From positions 248,001 through 312,000 of the forward strand of contig NZ_JAKGTH010000007.1 in the NCBI RefSeq assembly GCF_021568705.1: a DNA stretch of 64,000 bases, given 5' to 3'. A program made the position numbers and the translations under genes. Within the stretch, counting starts at the first letter, position 1; each line of letters begins with the position of its first letter. Source of the DNA: Gillisia lutea (GTDB lineage: Bacteria; Bacteroidota; Bacteroidia; Flavobacteriales; Flavobacteriaceae). Below are positions 33,971 through 43,648 of this stretch, one piece after another. The notes under the pieces are model-generated. The model was given only the letters and a program-made list of their open reading frames with translations. It did no database searches and was not told the DNA's origin.

Positions 33971-35392
33971 ATGAAAGTAGAACAAATTTATACTGGTTGT
34001 CTTGCTCAAGGAGCATATTATATTGAAAGTAACGGAGAGGCAGCTATTATAGACCCCTTAAGAGAAGTAGCGCCATATATTGAAATGGCCAAACAAAGAA
34101 ATGCGAAAATTAAATATGTTTTTGAAACACATTTTCATGCCGATTTTGTTTCAGGGCATATTGATCTTGCAAAGAAAACAGGGGCAGATATCGTATATGG
34201 ACCTACTACCATGAAAACCGGATTCGACTTTATAATAGCAAAAGATGGGCAGGAGTTCAAATTGGGAAATTCTACCATTAAATTATTGCATACCCCCGGG
34301 CATACCATGGAAAGTAGTTGTTATTTACTAATAGATGAAAATGGAAAAGAAACCTCCCTGTTCACGGGAGATACCCTGTTTATTGGAGATGTTGGACGCC
34401 CAGATCTGGCTCAAAAAGTATTAAGCGAACTTACACAGGAAAAGCTGGCCGCTCATTTATACGATTCGTTAAGAAATAAGATCATGCCATTGCCTGATGA
34501 TATAATTGTTTATCCCGGGCATGGTGCAGGAAGCGCATGTGGAAAGATGATGAGCGACGAAACCACTGATACCTTAGGGCATCAAAAGAAAGCCAACTAT
34601 GCTTTGCGTGAAGATATGACACAGGAAGAATTTGTCGATGCTGTTTTAACAGGCTTAACACCACCTCCAGGATACTTTCCGCAGAATGTGTTGCTGAATA
34701 TTAGAGGATATGAAAGTATTGATGAGGTGATTAAGAAAGGAACCAAAGCCTTAACTCCCAGCGCATTCGATATTTTAGTGCATAGTGGAAATGCGATTAT
34801 TATAGACACCAGAGAGGCGCAAAGCTTTGCTAAAGAATTTATACCCGGCTCTTATAATATTGGTATAGATGGCAGCTTTGCTAATTGGGTAGGCACTACG
34901 ATAATAGATGTTACAAAACCTCTACTTCTTGTTATAGATAAAGGAAGGGAAGAAGAGGTTGCCACTCGATTGGCAAGAATAGGTTTCGATAATTTACTGG
35001 GATATTTAAAAGGTGGTATTGAAGCTTGGAAAGCAGAAGGGAAAGAGTTAGATAGTATTAAATCTATAACTGCCAATGAACTGGCAGCTATTTCCAAGAA
35101 AGAGCCTGTTATTATTCTGGATGTGCGCAGAAATAGCGAATACAACAGTGAACATATTGTAGATGCCGAGAATACTCCATTAGATTATTTAACTGATAGT
35201 GTTAAGAATATCGATCCAGATAAAACCTATTATGCCCACTGTAGAAGCGGATACCGATCTATGGTCTTTGCATCTATTTTAAGAAGTAAAGGTTACAAAA
35301 ACATTATAGATGTGCAGGGAGGAATGAATGCTATTAAAGACTCGAATAAATTTAAACTTACACAATACATGGCACCATCAACATTGTTGTAA
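33971..35392 (+). CDS. Persulfide dioxygenase-rhodanese fusion (CstB/Blh type)
   Basis: A 473-residue cytosolic enzyme. Residues 1-250 are a metallo-beta-lactamase fold with HFHAD (His54, His56, Asp58) and further ligands in TPGHTMES and FTGDTLF, the iron site of ETHE1-type dioxygenases. A middle rhodanese-like domain (about 265-355) has no Cys in its loop, and a C-terminal rhodanese (about 370-460) has Cys424 in YAHCRSGYRS. This three-domain order matches CstB. It oxidises low-molecular-weight persulfides to sulfite or thiosulfate. First gene of the sulfide operon. Confidence 0.92.
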   Translation: MKVEQIYTGCLAQGAYYIESNGEAAIIDPLREVAPYIEMAKQRNAKIKYVFETHFHADFVSGHIDLAKKTGADIVYGPTTMKTGFDFIIAKDGQEFKLGNSTIKLLHTPGHTMESSCYLLIDENGKETSLFTGDTLFIGDVGRPDLAQKVLSELTQEKLAAHLYDSLRNKIMPLPDDIIVYPGHGAGSACGKMMSDETTDTLGHQKKANYALREDMTQEEFVDAVLTGLTPPPGYFPQNVLLNIRGYESIDEVIKKGTKALTPSAFDILVHSGNAIIIDTREAQSFAKEFIPGSYNIGIDGSFANWVGTTIIDVTKPLLLVIDKGREEEVATRLARIGFDNLLGYLKGGIEAWKAEGKELDSIKSITANELAAISKKEPVIILDVRRNSEYNSEHIVDAENTPLDYLTDSVKNIDPDKTYYAHCRSGYRSMVFASILRSKGYKNIIDVQGGMNAIKDSNKFKLTQYMAPSTLL

Positions 35393-35407
35393 ATAATAGT
35401 TAAGATC

Positions 35408-36073
35408 ATGGAAAACTTAGAAAAAGAATTTAGTATCATGCCACGAATTGGCGATGATGCACCAGATTTTGAAGCGGTAACCACCGCGGGTAAAATTATC
35501 TTCTCTGAATTTGGAGGAGATAAGTGGGTAGTACTTTTCTCTCATCCTGCCGATTTTACGCCTGTTTGTACTACCGAGCTAAGCGGATTTGCAGAAAGGA
35601 AGGAGGAATTTGAAGCCTTAAATACAAAACTTATTGGATTAAGTATAGATAGCATCCACTCACATCTGGCATGGGTAAACAACGTACATGAGAAAACGGG
35701 TGTTTATCTGGACTTTCCCATTATTGCCGACATAGATATGAAGGTAGCCAAACTTTACGGGATGTTACAACCCAATGAAAGTGAGACGGCAGCGGTTAGA
35801 GCAGTTTTCTTTATAGATCCTTATATGAAGATACGCCTCATAATGTACTATCCATTAAATGTTGGCCGAAATATGGATGAGATATTGAGGGCTTTGGAAG
35901 CTTTACAGGTTTCTGATAAATATAAAGTTGCCATCCCTCTTAACTGGAAAAAAGGAGATAAAGTAATTGTTCCGCCGCCTAAAACCCTGGAGCAAATGGA
36001 AAATAGAATTAAAGACACTTCTTGTGAAAAGATAGATTTTTACCTGGCAAAAAAAGATTTAAAAATCCACTAG
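35408..36073 (+). CDS. Peroxiredoxin, Prx6 (1-Cys) type
   Basis: A 221-residue peroxiredoxin with peroxidatic Cys54 in TPVCTTE and a second Cys at 206 in the C-terminal extension, as in archaeal-type Prx6 enzymes. It reduces peroxides and may also act on persulfides. Residue 11 is a second possible Met start (MPRIGDDAPDF), which fits the usual N-terminus of the family better. It lies 15 bp after the dioxygenase gene and 66 bp before the SQR gene. Confidence 0.92.
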   Translation: MENLEKEFSIMPRIGDDAPDFEAVTTAGKIIFSEFGGDKWVVLFSHPADFTPVCTTELSGFAERKEEFEALNTKLIGLSIDSIHSHLAWVNNVHEKTGVYLDFPIIADIDMKVAKLYGMLQPNESETAAVRAVFFIDPYMKIRLIMYYPLNVGRNMDEILRALEALQVSDKYKVAIPLNWKKGDKVIVPPPKTLEQMENRIKDTSCEKIDFYLAKKDLKIH

Positions 36074-36139
36074 CAGTGTTGGGAATGTTCTCTTAATATA
36101 TCTGGAGAAATATTCTAAATCTTTAAAAAATACCTTCAG

Positions 36140-37387
36140 ATGAAAACACATTATCAAATCTTGGTTATTGGAGGAGGCACTGCGGGAATAATGACGGCCA
36201 GCAGTTTGCTTAGAAAAAATTCGAGTTTGGAGATTGGTATCGTGGAACCATCTGAAAGCCACTGGTATCAACCTGCCTGGACCCTTGTGGGCGCTGGTAC
36301 TTATAATTATGAGAAAACAAAAAGGCCTATGGCCTCCGTTATACCTAAAAGAGCTACCTGGATTAGAGACAGAGTGGTGTCTATTAATCCTGAAGACAAT
36401 TCAGTGATTACTGAAGCGAATGGTAGTCTCACTTACGGTTATTTAGTGGTTGCACCCGGTTTAAAACTGGATCCAACTTTAGTAGAGGGTTTAACGGAGG
36501 CTATGGATACCGAAGTAGTTTGTAGCAATTATACCAACCCTAATCACACTTGGGAAGTTTTAAAAAAGTTTAAAGGTGGTACGGCACTGTTCATTCAGCC
36601 CCCAAAACCATATAAGTGCGGGGGAGCTCCTCAAAAAATAATGTATCTGGCAGATGATCATTTTAGGAAGTCGGGAGTTAGAGATAAAGCAAAGATCATA
36701 TTTGCTACCTCTTCAGATATCATCTTTTCCGTAAAGGAAATTGCAGAGACCTTAATGAAGGTGGTAGATAGAAAAAAAATAAATGTGAAGTTTAGTCATG
36801 AGCTTAAAAAAGTAGATAGTAAGAAGAAAATTGCCTGGTTCGAAGTAAGTTTAAATAGTGTAGATCATAATCCCGTAATACTTCCTAAACTTGAAGAAAA
36901 AGGATTGGTTGGTATAAGGTATGATATGCTGCATGTGGTACCTCCTAATACTACACCAGATTTCATAAAGAATTCACTTTTAGTAGATGAAACCAAATGG
37001 GTAGATGTAGATCCATATTCACTTCAACATACCCGGTATCCCAATATTTTTAGCCTTGGAGATGTTAGCAATCTTCCTACATCAAAAACCGGCGCGGCTA
37101 TTAGAAAACAGGCCCCAGTAGTAGTAAATAATATTCTTAGTCTTATAGCAGTGGGGAAACTAAGTTCTAAAAAATATAATGGTTACTCATCTTGTCCCTT
37201 TGTAACCGGATATGGGAAAATGGTCTTGGCCGAATTTGATTATAGCAAGAAATTTACACCAGATCCTAAATTGAAATTAATGCTTATTGGCGATTCTTCA
37301 AAAGAGCACTGGCGATTATGGATATTGAAAAAATATATTCTACCCTATTTATACTGGAATAAAATGTTGAAGGGGGCTGAGGTTTAA
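36140..37387 (+). CDS. sqr: Sulfide:quinone oxidoreductase, type II
   Basis: A 415-residue FAD enzyme at the inner face of the membrane. It has the dinucleotide motif GGGTAG (11-16), the SHWYQPAWTLVGAG active-site helix, redox Cys160 (PYKCGGAPQK) and Cys352 (SSCPFVTGYG), the pair typical of the mitochondrial/type II group. It oxidises sulfide to persulfide with electrons to the quinone pool; the dioxygenase upstream consumes the persulfide. The operon thus forms a full sulfide detoxification path. The C-terminal hydrophobic helix (KKYILPYLYW) anchors it. Confidence 0.92.
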   Translation: MKTHYQILVIGGGTAGIMTASSLLRKNSSLEIGIVEPSESHWYQPAWTLVGAGTYNYEKTKRPMASVIPKRATWIRDRVVSINPEDNSVITEANGSLTYGYLVVAPGLKLDPTLVEGLTEAMDTEVVCSNYTNPNHTWEVLKKFKGGTALFIQPPKPYKCGGAPQKIMYLADDHFRKSGVRDKAKIIFATSSDIIFSVKEIAETLMKVVDRKKINVKFSHELKKVDSKKKIAWFEVSLNSVDHNPVILPKLEEKGLVGIRYDMLHVVPPNTTPDFIKNSLLVDETKWVDVDPYSLQHTRYPNIFSLGDVSNLPTSKTGAAIRKQAPVVVNNILSLIAVGKLSSKKYNGYSSCPFVTGYGKMVLAEFDYSKKFTPDPKLKLMLIGDSSKEHWRLWILKKYILPYLYWNKMLKGAEV

Positions 37388-37408
37388 AGTACATTTTTCA
37401 CGATAATT

Positions 37409-37449
37409 TAATAAGGCAAGGTTACGTTACCGTAATCTCGCCTTATTTA
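37409..37449. terminator. Bidirectional terminator between sqr and the RND adaptor gene
   Basis: A 17-bp imperfect stem from AATAAGGC...TTACG at 37410 to CGTAA...CCTTATT at 37447, with a TTAC loop, between converging genes. The GTTACG sequences here belong to the hairpin, not to an operator. Confidence 0.85.
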
Positions 37450-37456
37450 TAAGCTA

Positions 37457-38605
37457 CTATTCTCCGCTAATTATATTGAAAGCTCCTTTGGTTAAAAACT
37501 CATCGGTATCATTAAAGCTGTCTGTATTTTCAATACGCGTAAAACCATTGTACTCTTCCCTTATTTTCACTTCGTTTTTAGAAAAGAAATAGGTTCCATC
37601 CGTTTTTTTATCCAGTTTTAGGACATAGCTTTTGTTATCTATTGCGACAATGGCCTCATCGGGCAGTGCTTTTGCCATGTTCTTATTGGTAACAATTTGA
37701 GCTTCAACAAACATTCCAACGGCAAAATTAAGATCGCTATCATTTTCAAAATGACCGTGAACCTTTAGTGTTCTCGAATTTTCATCTACAGCAGTTCCTA
37801 CCAAATGGACTTTGGCTTTAAATGTTTCGTTGGAAGCTTCAGGTACTCGAAAGATAATTTCCTGTTCCTTTTTCAATTTTAAAATGTCTTTTTCAAAAAC
37901 AGACAGTTCCAAATGCATATGATCTATATTGATGATCTCAAGGATATTATCGGCTGGGGAAACATACATTCCCCTACTAACATTTACCTTAGTAATACTA
38001 CCGCTTATGGGAGCATATAATCGAACTACGGAAGTAATATTACCGGCTTCCACATTCGCTGGATCAATAGAGAGCATAGTAAGTTTTTTGTGCAATCCGT
38101 TATACATGGCCAAAGCTCTTTTGTAATCACTCTCTGCTTTAAGGTAGTTCTTTTGAGAAGTGATGTTTTCATCCAGCAAAGTTCTTTGTCGTTGAAACTC
38201 CGATTTTAAATAGCTGAGCTGTTCTGCCACCTCCAGATATTCCTGTTGTATTTGCACAAAATCGGTATTTTCAATACTCACCAGAAACTGCCCTTTTTTT
38301 ACAGCATCCCCAATTAACAAGGGTGTATCTTTAATATAGCCCCCCATAAAAGTGCTTACTACAGCTTTGTTTTGTGGAGGAACGTCTATCATTCCAGTAG
38401 CCTGAGTTATAGATGGAAATTCCTGTTCACTAAGTTTACCTAATTCCATCTCATTGCTTTCAAACTGAGTTTGAGTAAGCCTTAGTTCTTCCTGTATAAT
38501 TACATTATTTTCGGAAGGTGTTTTAGCATCTTTTTCGGCATCTCCACAAGCAGTCCATAGAAAAACCGATGTTAATACAGATATTATATATAGAGTACGT
38601 GTCAT
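37457..38605 (-). CDS. Periplasmic adaptor lipoprotein of heavy-metal RND efflux (CusB/CzcB type)
   Basis: A 382-residue membrane-fusion protein with a lipobox (TAC, Cys20). It shows the HlyD layout: lipoyl half-motifs (GYIKDTPLLIGDAVKKGQFLVSI and RLYAPISGSITKVNV), a central coiled-coil hairpin around 110-170, and beta-barrel domains after it. It connects the inner-membrane pump to the outer-membrane channel. The gene begins 10 bp after the stop of the pump-channel fusion gene and is the second gene of that operon. Confidence 0.87.
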   Translation of the reverse strand: MTRTLYIISVLTSVFLWTACGDAEKDAKTPSENNVIIQEELRLTQTQFESNEMELGKLSEQEFPSITQATGMIDVPPQNKAVVSTFMGGYIKDTPLLIGDAVKKGQFLVSIENTDFVQIQQEYLEVAEQLSYLKSEFQRQRTLLDENITSQKNYLKAESDYKRALAMYNGLHKKLTMLSIDPANVEAGNITSVVRLYAPISGSITKVNVSRGMYVSPADNILEIINIDHMHLELSVFEKDILKLKKEQEIIFRVPEASNETFKAKVHLVGTAVDENSRTLKVHGHFENDSDLNFAVGMFVEAQIVTNKNMAKALPDEAIVAIDNKSYVLKLDKKTDGTYFFSKNEVKIREEYNGFTRIENTDSFNDTDEFLTKGAFNIISGE

Positions 38606-38615
38606 TGAAATTATT

Positions 38616-41600
38616 TTATAGAGTTAAGTAATTAATCTGGATAAGTGTTTGGTTATAAGCGTTTAGTTCATCCAGGTAGGAAAGCACAATGCTATTAGCG
38701 TTTTCCAGGCTTTGTATATATTGATAAAAATCTATTTCTCCGTTGTTATAACTTACGGTAGCAGTTTTCAAGATCTCGTCTGAAAGGTGTTTCCCTTCAG
38801 TTTCGTAATAAGATAAAGCTTCCTCATACTTTTTAAGTTGAGATAATAATTGAAGATATTTTGAATTGAGTTGAATTCTATAATTATCAGCTTCATCTAT
38901 CGCTACCTGGGTAGCAATTTTTGAAGCTTTAATATGCGAGGTTTTCCCTGCAAAGAATAAAGGAAATTTTAAGCCTACTTGATATCCTTTTAAATTAGTG
39001 TTCAAGGAGGCATTGGTGGATTGGAAGTACTGTAAACTTATATCGGGTAGAAGTTGTTGTGTTTCAAAATGCTGCTTTGCTTTTAACAGAGATTTTCTGT
39101 TCTCGTGAAATGCAATGCCCGGATTTTCTTCGATTCCCATAGCCGTAAGCTCCAGTTTATCCAGGGGAACTACCGCAACGCTAAATGGGGCGTTGTTTTG
39201 TACCAATTGCTTCAATTTTTCTAAAGCCACAAGTACATTTTCCTGAGTTTGTTTATAAAAGGTTTGCAGTTGTTTTTGTTTGGCTTTTGCCGTTATCTTC
39301 TCCAAATAATTCGTTTCGCCAAGTTCAAACCTGCGTGCAGCGGCATGTGCAAATTTTTGATAGAGACTATCCAGATATTTATAAGCTTTTTCCTTTTCCT
39401 TCTCATACTGATATTGATAGAAAGCCGAAGCTACTTCTCCCTTTAAAAGTTTCTTTTGAAGTTCATACGCACTCATTTCAACATTAACTGCAGCTTTGTT
39501 TATCTTTTTGCCGGCAAAATATACTGTTGGAAACAGAAAGTTCTGCTGGACACCATAAGTGCTCAGGACCTCATTGTTAACAGCAATATTACTTTCATCG
39601 TAATTGTAGTAGATTTCGGTTTTATCAACAGTAAAGGCACTATTTACAAAAGCCTCTGCTTCTTGAGTTCGCAGTGAATAGGCTTTTAGCCCTTTATTGT
39701 TTTGTATGGCCATTTGCTGTAGCTCTTCTACATTTAATCCATACTGCTGGCCAAAACTTTGAATGGAAAAGAATAATAGTAAAATGCTTACTCCGGCTAT
39801 TCCTTTTTTTGTTTTACTCTTAGAACTCTTAGCAAGCCTTTTATGGAACATTGAATATAGTACCGGTAAAACAATTAATGTTAATAGTGTTGAGGTTACC
39901 AAACCACCAATAACCACGGTAGCTAATGGTCGTTGTACTTCGGCACCTGCATTGGTAGATATTGCCATTGGCAAGAACCCGAGGGCGGCCGCAGTAGCTG
40001 TTAACAGTACAGCCCGTAATCTACTTTGCGCTGCTTTTACAATTAACTCATCTTTACTTTTGGTGTTGGTTTCTTTTTTAAGCTCTTTAAAATGCTCAAT
40101 AAGTACAATTCCATTAAGTACTGCAATTCCAAATAAGGCTATAAAACCAACACCCGCCGAAATGCTGAAAGGCATGTCGCGAAGCCATAATAACAATACG
40201 CCTCCCACTGCCGATAATGGGATTGCCGAGTAGATTATAAGAGCTTCTTTAATGGAATTGAATGCAAAATACAGCAATATGAAAATAAGTACCAAAGCTA
40301 TTGGTACAGCTACTTTTAACCGCTCTTTCGCGCTTTGTAGATTTTCAAATTGTCCGCCATAGGTAATAGAATAGCCTGCAGGTAATTTTAAATTAGTTTC
40401 TATACGCTGTTGAACATCGTCTACCACCGATTGGAGATCTCGATTCCTAACATTTATTCCCACTACAACTCTACGTTTGGTATCGTCGCGGGAGATCTTG
40501 GCTGCGCCTTTGGTATAGGTGATCTCTGCCAGTTCGCTTAATGGCACTTTTCCTCCCGCAGGTATATCTATATACATATTGCGTAAATTAGAGATATCTG
40601 TACGTTCGTCTTTGTTTAAGCGCAATACTAGATCAAACTTCTTTTCTCCTTCAAAAACACTTCCCAATGCTTTTCCGGCAAATCCCATAGAAATAAGATC
40701 GTTAATGTCGGCAATATTGAGTCCGTAGCGAGCAATTTTAGCACGGTTGTACTTCACATTCATCTGCGGTAATCCTGCAATTTTTTCTACCGTAATATCT
40801 GCAGCACCCTCCACATTTTCAATAAGTAGCTTAATTTCATTAGCTTTTTTGTTAAGTATCTCCAGATCTTCACCAAATATTTTAATGGCAATATCGGCTC
40901 GAACTCCGGTTATCAGCTCATTAAAACGCATTTCTATAGGTTGCGTAAATTCAACCTCCATACCTGGAATTTCAGTTAAAGCTTCTTTAAATTTATCGGC
41001 CAGCTCATCCTTACTTTTTGCTGAAACCCATTCTTTCTTAGGTTTAAGGGTTATAATTACATCACTTTCTTCCATAGACATGGGGTCGGTTGGAACTTCA
41101 GCCGCACCAATCCTGCTTACCACTTGATCTACTTCCGGAAATTTATCAAGAAGGATTTTTTCAATTTTAGTGGTAATAGCTATTGTATTGCTTAAAGATG
41201 TTCCGGTTTTTAGCACAGGTTGGATTACAAAATCTCCTTCGTCTAGAGTAGGAACAAATTCTCCTCCCATGGTAGAAAACAGATAAGCCGAAAAAACTAA
41301 AAGTAGTACTGCAATACTTAATACTAACTTTTTACTTGCTAATGCCCAACGAATACTTGGTTCATATAACCTATTCAAGAATTTCATTAGGCGCACAGAA
41401 ATATTCTTTTCTGAAGCTTTTGATGGCTTTAAGAATAAGGAAGCTACTACTGGAACATAGGTAAAACAAAAGATCATGGCACCAAATAGAGCAAAACTGA
41501 AGGTAAGGGCCATAGGTTTGAACATTTTTCCCTCTACACCGCTTAATGATAGAATAGGGATAAATACAATAAGAATGATAAGCTGCCCGAAGATGGCAGA

Positions 41601-42953
41601 ATTCATCATTTTTGAGGCACTTTTAAAAGTGATATCGTCGGTAATATGTTGTTTTTGAGAAGGAGTAGAAGCCGCTAGTTCTGTACTTTTCGCGGTAATT
41701 TGAAACGCTATGAATTCAACTATAATTACTGCTCCATCTATTATTATCCCGAAATCTATAGCACCCAGACTCATTAAATTGGCATCTACTCCAAACAGAT
41801 ACATAAACGACAGGGCAAAGAGTAAACATAAGGGTATTACCGAAGCTACCACAAGCCCGGATCGTAAATTTCCAAGTAGCAGTACAACTACAAAAATCAC
41901 GATCAAACATCCTAAAATGAGGTTTTCTGCAACTGTAAAAGTGGTTTTGCCTATAAGAACACTTCTGTCTAGAAAAGGATTTATGTAAACCCCTTCCGGT
42001 AGCGATTTTGAAATGCTTTCTACGCGTTCGTGCACAGCATCAATAACTTTTTTGGAATTACCATCCTTCAACATCATTACCTGCCCCAATACCTTTTCGC
42101 CTTCACCATTCCCAGTAATAGCTCCAAACCTGATGGCGCTTCCAAAACCAACTTCAGCAATATCTTTTATGAGAATAGGAATACCCTGGTGGTTTTTAAC
42201 AACAATATTTCTAATGTCTTCCAGAGAAGAAACTAAACCATCTCCGCGAATGAAATAGGCCTGGTTCACCTTTTCTATATAACTTCCTCCCGTTACACTG
42301 TTATTCTTTTCCAAGGCGGTAAAAACATCACTTGCCGTAATATTCATTGCATTAAGCCTTTCGGTATTAATGGCAACCTCATATTGTTTTAAATATCCTC
42401 CCCAGGTGTTTACTTCTACAACTCCGGGTATGCCGGAAAGCTGACGTTTCACAATCCAATCCTGTATGGTACGCAGGTCCATAGCCGAATACTTATCCTT
42501 ATAACCAGGTTTGGTATCTAGTACATACTGATATATTTCTCCTAAGCCTGTGGTTATTGGCCCCATTTCGGGAGTACCGAAACCTTCAGGAATCTTTTGT
42601 GAAGCCGATTTAATTTTCTCGGCAATTAGTTGTCTTGGTAAATAGGTTCCTATTTTTTCCTCAAAAACGATGGTTACCACAGATAATCCAAATTTTGAAA
42701 CAGAACGTATTTCAATTACTCCAGGTAAATTGGCCATTTCCAGCTCTACAGGATAGGTGATGAATTGTTCCATATCCTGAGTGGAAAGGTTTTGAGAAGT
42801 GGTGATAACCTGTACCTGATTGTTGGTTACATCGGGAACAGCACCAATAGGTATTTGAGTAAGGGAATAGGAACCAAACCCAATTACAAATACGGTAAAT
42901 AGGAGAATAATAAACTTATTCTTTAAGCTGAATTTTATAATATTTGAGAGCAT
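38616..42953 (-). CDS. CusA/CzcA heavy-metal RND pump fused to a TolC-like outer-membrane channel domain
   Basis: A 1445-residue protein. Residues 1-1035 are an HME-RND pump with the proton-relay helix GAIDFGIIIDGAVIIVEF, and GYSITYGGQFENLQSA near the end. After a short linker and an internal hydrophobic stretch (VSILLLFFSIQSFGQ, about 1050), residues 1065-1445 are an outer-membrane factor with the repeating coiled-coil helices of TolC (AVNNEVLSTYGVQQNFLFPT, then EEALSYYETEGKHLSDEIL). The fusion is a known Bacteroidota arrangement. The exported ion (Cu+, Ag+, Zn2+, Co2+) is unknown. The operon carries its own TGA-N6-TCA operator. Confidence 0.9.
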   Translation of the reverse strand: MLSNIIKFSLKNKFIILLFTVFVIGFGSYSLTQIPIGAVPDVTNNQVQVITTSQNLSTQDMEQFITYPVELEMANLPGVIEIRSVSKFGLSVVTIVFEEKIGTYLPRQLIAEKIKSASQKIPEGFGTPEMGPITTGLGEIYQYVLDTKPGYKDKYSAMDLRTIQDWIVKRQLSGIPGVVEVNTWGGYLKQYEVAINTERLNAMNITASDVFTALEKNNSVTGGSYIEKVNQAYFIRGDGLVSSLEDIRNIVVKNHQGIPILIKDIAEVGFGSAIRFGAITGNGEGEKVLGQVMMLKDGNSKKVIDAVHERVESISKSLPEGVYINPFLDRSVLIGKTTFTVAENLILGCLIVIFVVVLLLGNLRSGLVVASVIPLCLLFALSFMYLFGVDANLMSLGAIDFGIIIDGAVIIVEFIAFQITAKSTELAASTPSQKQHITDDITFKSASKMMNSAIFGQLIILIVFIPILSLSGVEGKMFKPMALTFSFALFGAMIFCFTYVPVVASLFLKPSKASEKNISVRLMKFLNRLYEPSIRWALASKKLVLSIAVLLLVFSAYLFSTMGGEFVPTLDEGDFVIQPVLKTGTSLSNTIAITTKIEKILLDKFPEVDQVVSRIGAAEVPTDPMSMEESDVIITLKPKKEWVSAKSKDELADKFKEALTEIPGMEVEFTQPIEMRFNELITGVRADIAIKIFGEDLEILNKKANEIKLLIENVEGAADITVEKIAGLPQMNVKYNRAKIARYGLNIADINDLISMGFAGKALGSVFEGEKKFDLVLRLNKDERTDISNLRNMYIDIPAGGKVPLSELAEITYTKGAAKISRDDTKRRVVVGINVRNRDLQSVVDDVQQRIETNLKLPAGYSITYGGQFENLQSAKERLKVAVPIALVLIFILLYFAFNSIKEALIIYSAIPLSAVGGVLLLWLRDMPFSISAGVGFIALFGIAVLNGIVLIEHFKELKKETNTKSKDELIVKAAQSRLRAVLLTATAAALGFLPMAISTNAGAEVQRPLATVVIGGLVTSTLLTLIVLPVLYSMFHKRLAKSSKSKTKKGIAGVSILLLFFSIQSFGQQYGLNVEELQQMAIQNNKGLKAYSLRTQEAEAFVNSAFTVDKTEIYYNYDESNIAVNNEVLSTYGVQQNFLFPTVYFAGKKINKAAVNVEMSAYELQKKLLKGEVASAFYQYQYEKEKEKAYKYLDSLYQKFAHAAARRFELGETNYLEKITAKAKQKQLQTFYKQTQENVLVALEKLKQLVQNNAPFSVAVVPLDKLELTAMGIEENPGIAFHENRKSLLKAKQHFETQQLLPDISLQYFQSTNASLNTNLKGYQVGLKFPLFFAGKTSHIKASKIATQVAIDEADNYRIQLNSKYLQLLSQLKKYEEALSYYETEGKHLSDEILKTATVSYNNGEIDFYQYIQSLENANSIVLSYLDELNAYNQTLIQINYLTL

Positions 42954-42974
42954 AACTCATTGAATATAAGTGTT

Positions 42975-43018
42975 GTAAGCTATGTTTAAATAGCTTATGA
43001 AAAAATGACTTAGATCAG
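42975..43018 (-). promoter_or_regulatory. TGA-N6-TCA operator and promoter of the heavy-metal RND operon
   Basis: Operator ATGACTTAGATCAG (43005-43018), 22 bp, then TAGCTTAC (42982-42975), the weakest -7 of the set, then 21 bp to the ATG. It lies 7 bp beyond the stop of the upstream small gene. Confidence 0.5.
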
Positions 43019-43025
43019 ATATGAA

Positions 43026-43424
43026 TTATGCGAATTTTGGCGGTTGAAAAACCGAAGAATTCTCCAGGAAAGAGTACGAATTATTATAAAAAAAGTTAAC
43101 TACAGTATGAGATACCTGGTTCGGTGTGTAACTTGGTGAAATGCTTTGGTTTACTACAAATAATGTAGGGGCGTGAGCACACATATGATGATTGAAGGGA
43201 AGTTGTTCATGATCCTGTTTCTCTTCTTTATTTTCATTAGCATGCTTTTCTTTTAAGCTGCCATAATGTTTGGATATGAAAACCACTAATGAATCTCCAT
43301 ATTTTTCAGAATGCAGTTGCACATGTTTTACAAGTTTATCCATTTGTAAAACATCATCCATGTCAAAATTCACACTGCTGGAGAGCGTGAGAAATGCGAG
43401 AAATATGGAAACTACTTTTAACAT
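43026..43424 (-). CDS. Hypothetical exported protein upstream of the heavy-metal RND operon
   Basis: A 132-residue protein with a signal peptide and a His- and charge-rich middle. The HHMCAHAPTLFVV segment is commonly seen in small proteins just upstream of CusA-type genes in Bacteroidota, but the family has no known function. The Cys and four clustered His could bind metal. Its stop lies 7 bp before the operator of the RND gene. Confidence 0.65.
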   Translation of the reverse strand: MLKVVSIFLAFLTLSSSVNFDMDDVLQMDKLVKHVQLHSEKYGDSLVVFISKHYGSLKEKHANENKEEKQDHEQLPFNHHMCAHAPTLFVVNQSISPSYTPNQVSHTVVNFFYNNSYSFLENSSVFQPPKFA

Positions 43425-43559
43425 AAGGCATTGCTAAATTAATGAAAAAAGTTATTCTATCAGTAACATTTATTACATAGCGTGAAAAACATATATGAGC
43501 AAAGACAAACTTAGATTATTAACTAGTACTTGCCCGCATCATGGCAAAATACATGAAAC

Positions 43560-43603
43560 ATGATAATTCTCATTGTATTAGCCCTTAAGTACAATTAGCT
43601 TTA
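43560..43603 (+). promoter_or_regulatory. TGA-N6-TCA operator and promoter of the CDP-alcohol transferase operon
   Basis: Operator ATGATAATTCTCAT (43560-43573), 22 bp, then TAGCTTTA (43596-43603), then 45 bp to the ATG. Confidence 0.7.
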
Positions 43604-43648
43604 GTGTTACTTTTTAATTCAGATAAACGAACCCAACTCACTAATTAA

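Noticed and set aside
37410-37447. GGTTACGTTACCGTAATC resembles a GTAAC/GTTAC operator
   Set aside because: It is the loop side of a long bidirectional terminator stem between converging genes, with no -7 element at the required distance.
43463-43476. GTAACATTTATTAC, one mismatch from the second palindrome, upstream of the small gene at 43026
   Set aside because: The nearest -7-like sequence is at 21 bp rather than 22 and is weak (TAATTTAG), and the gene has no clear sulfur link.
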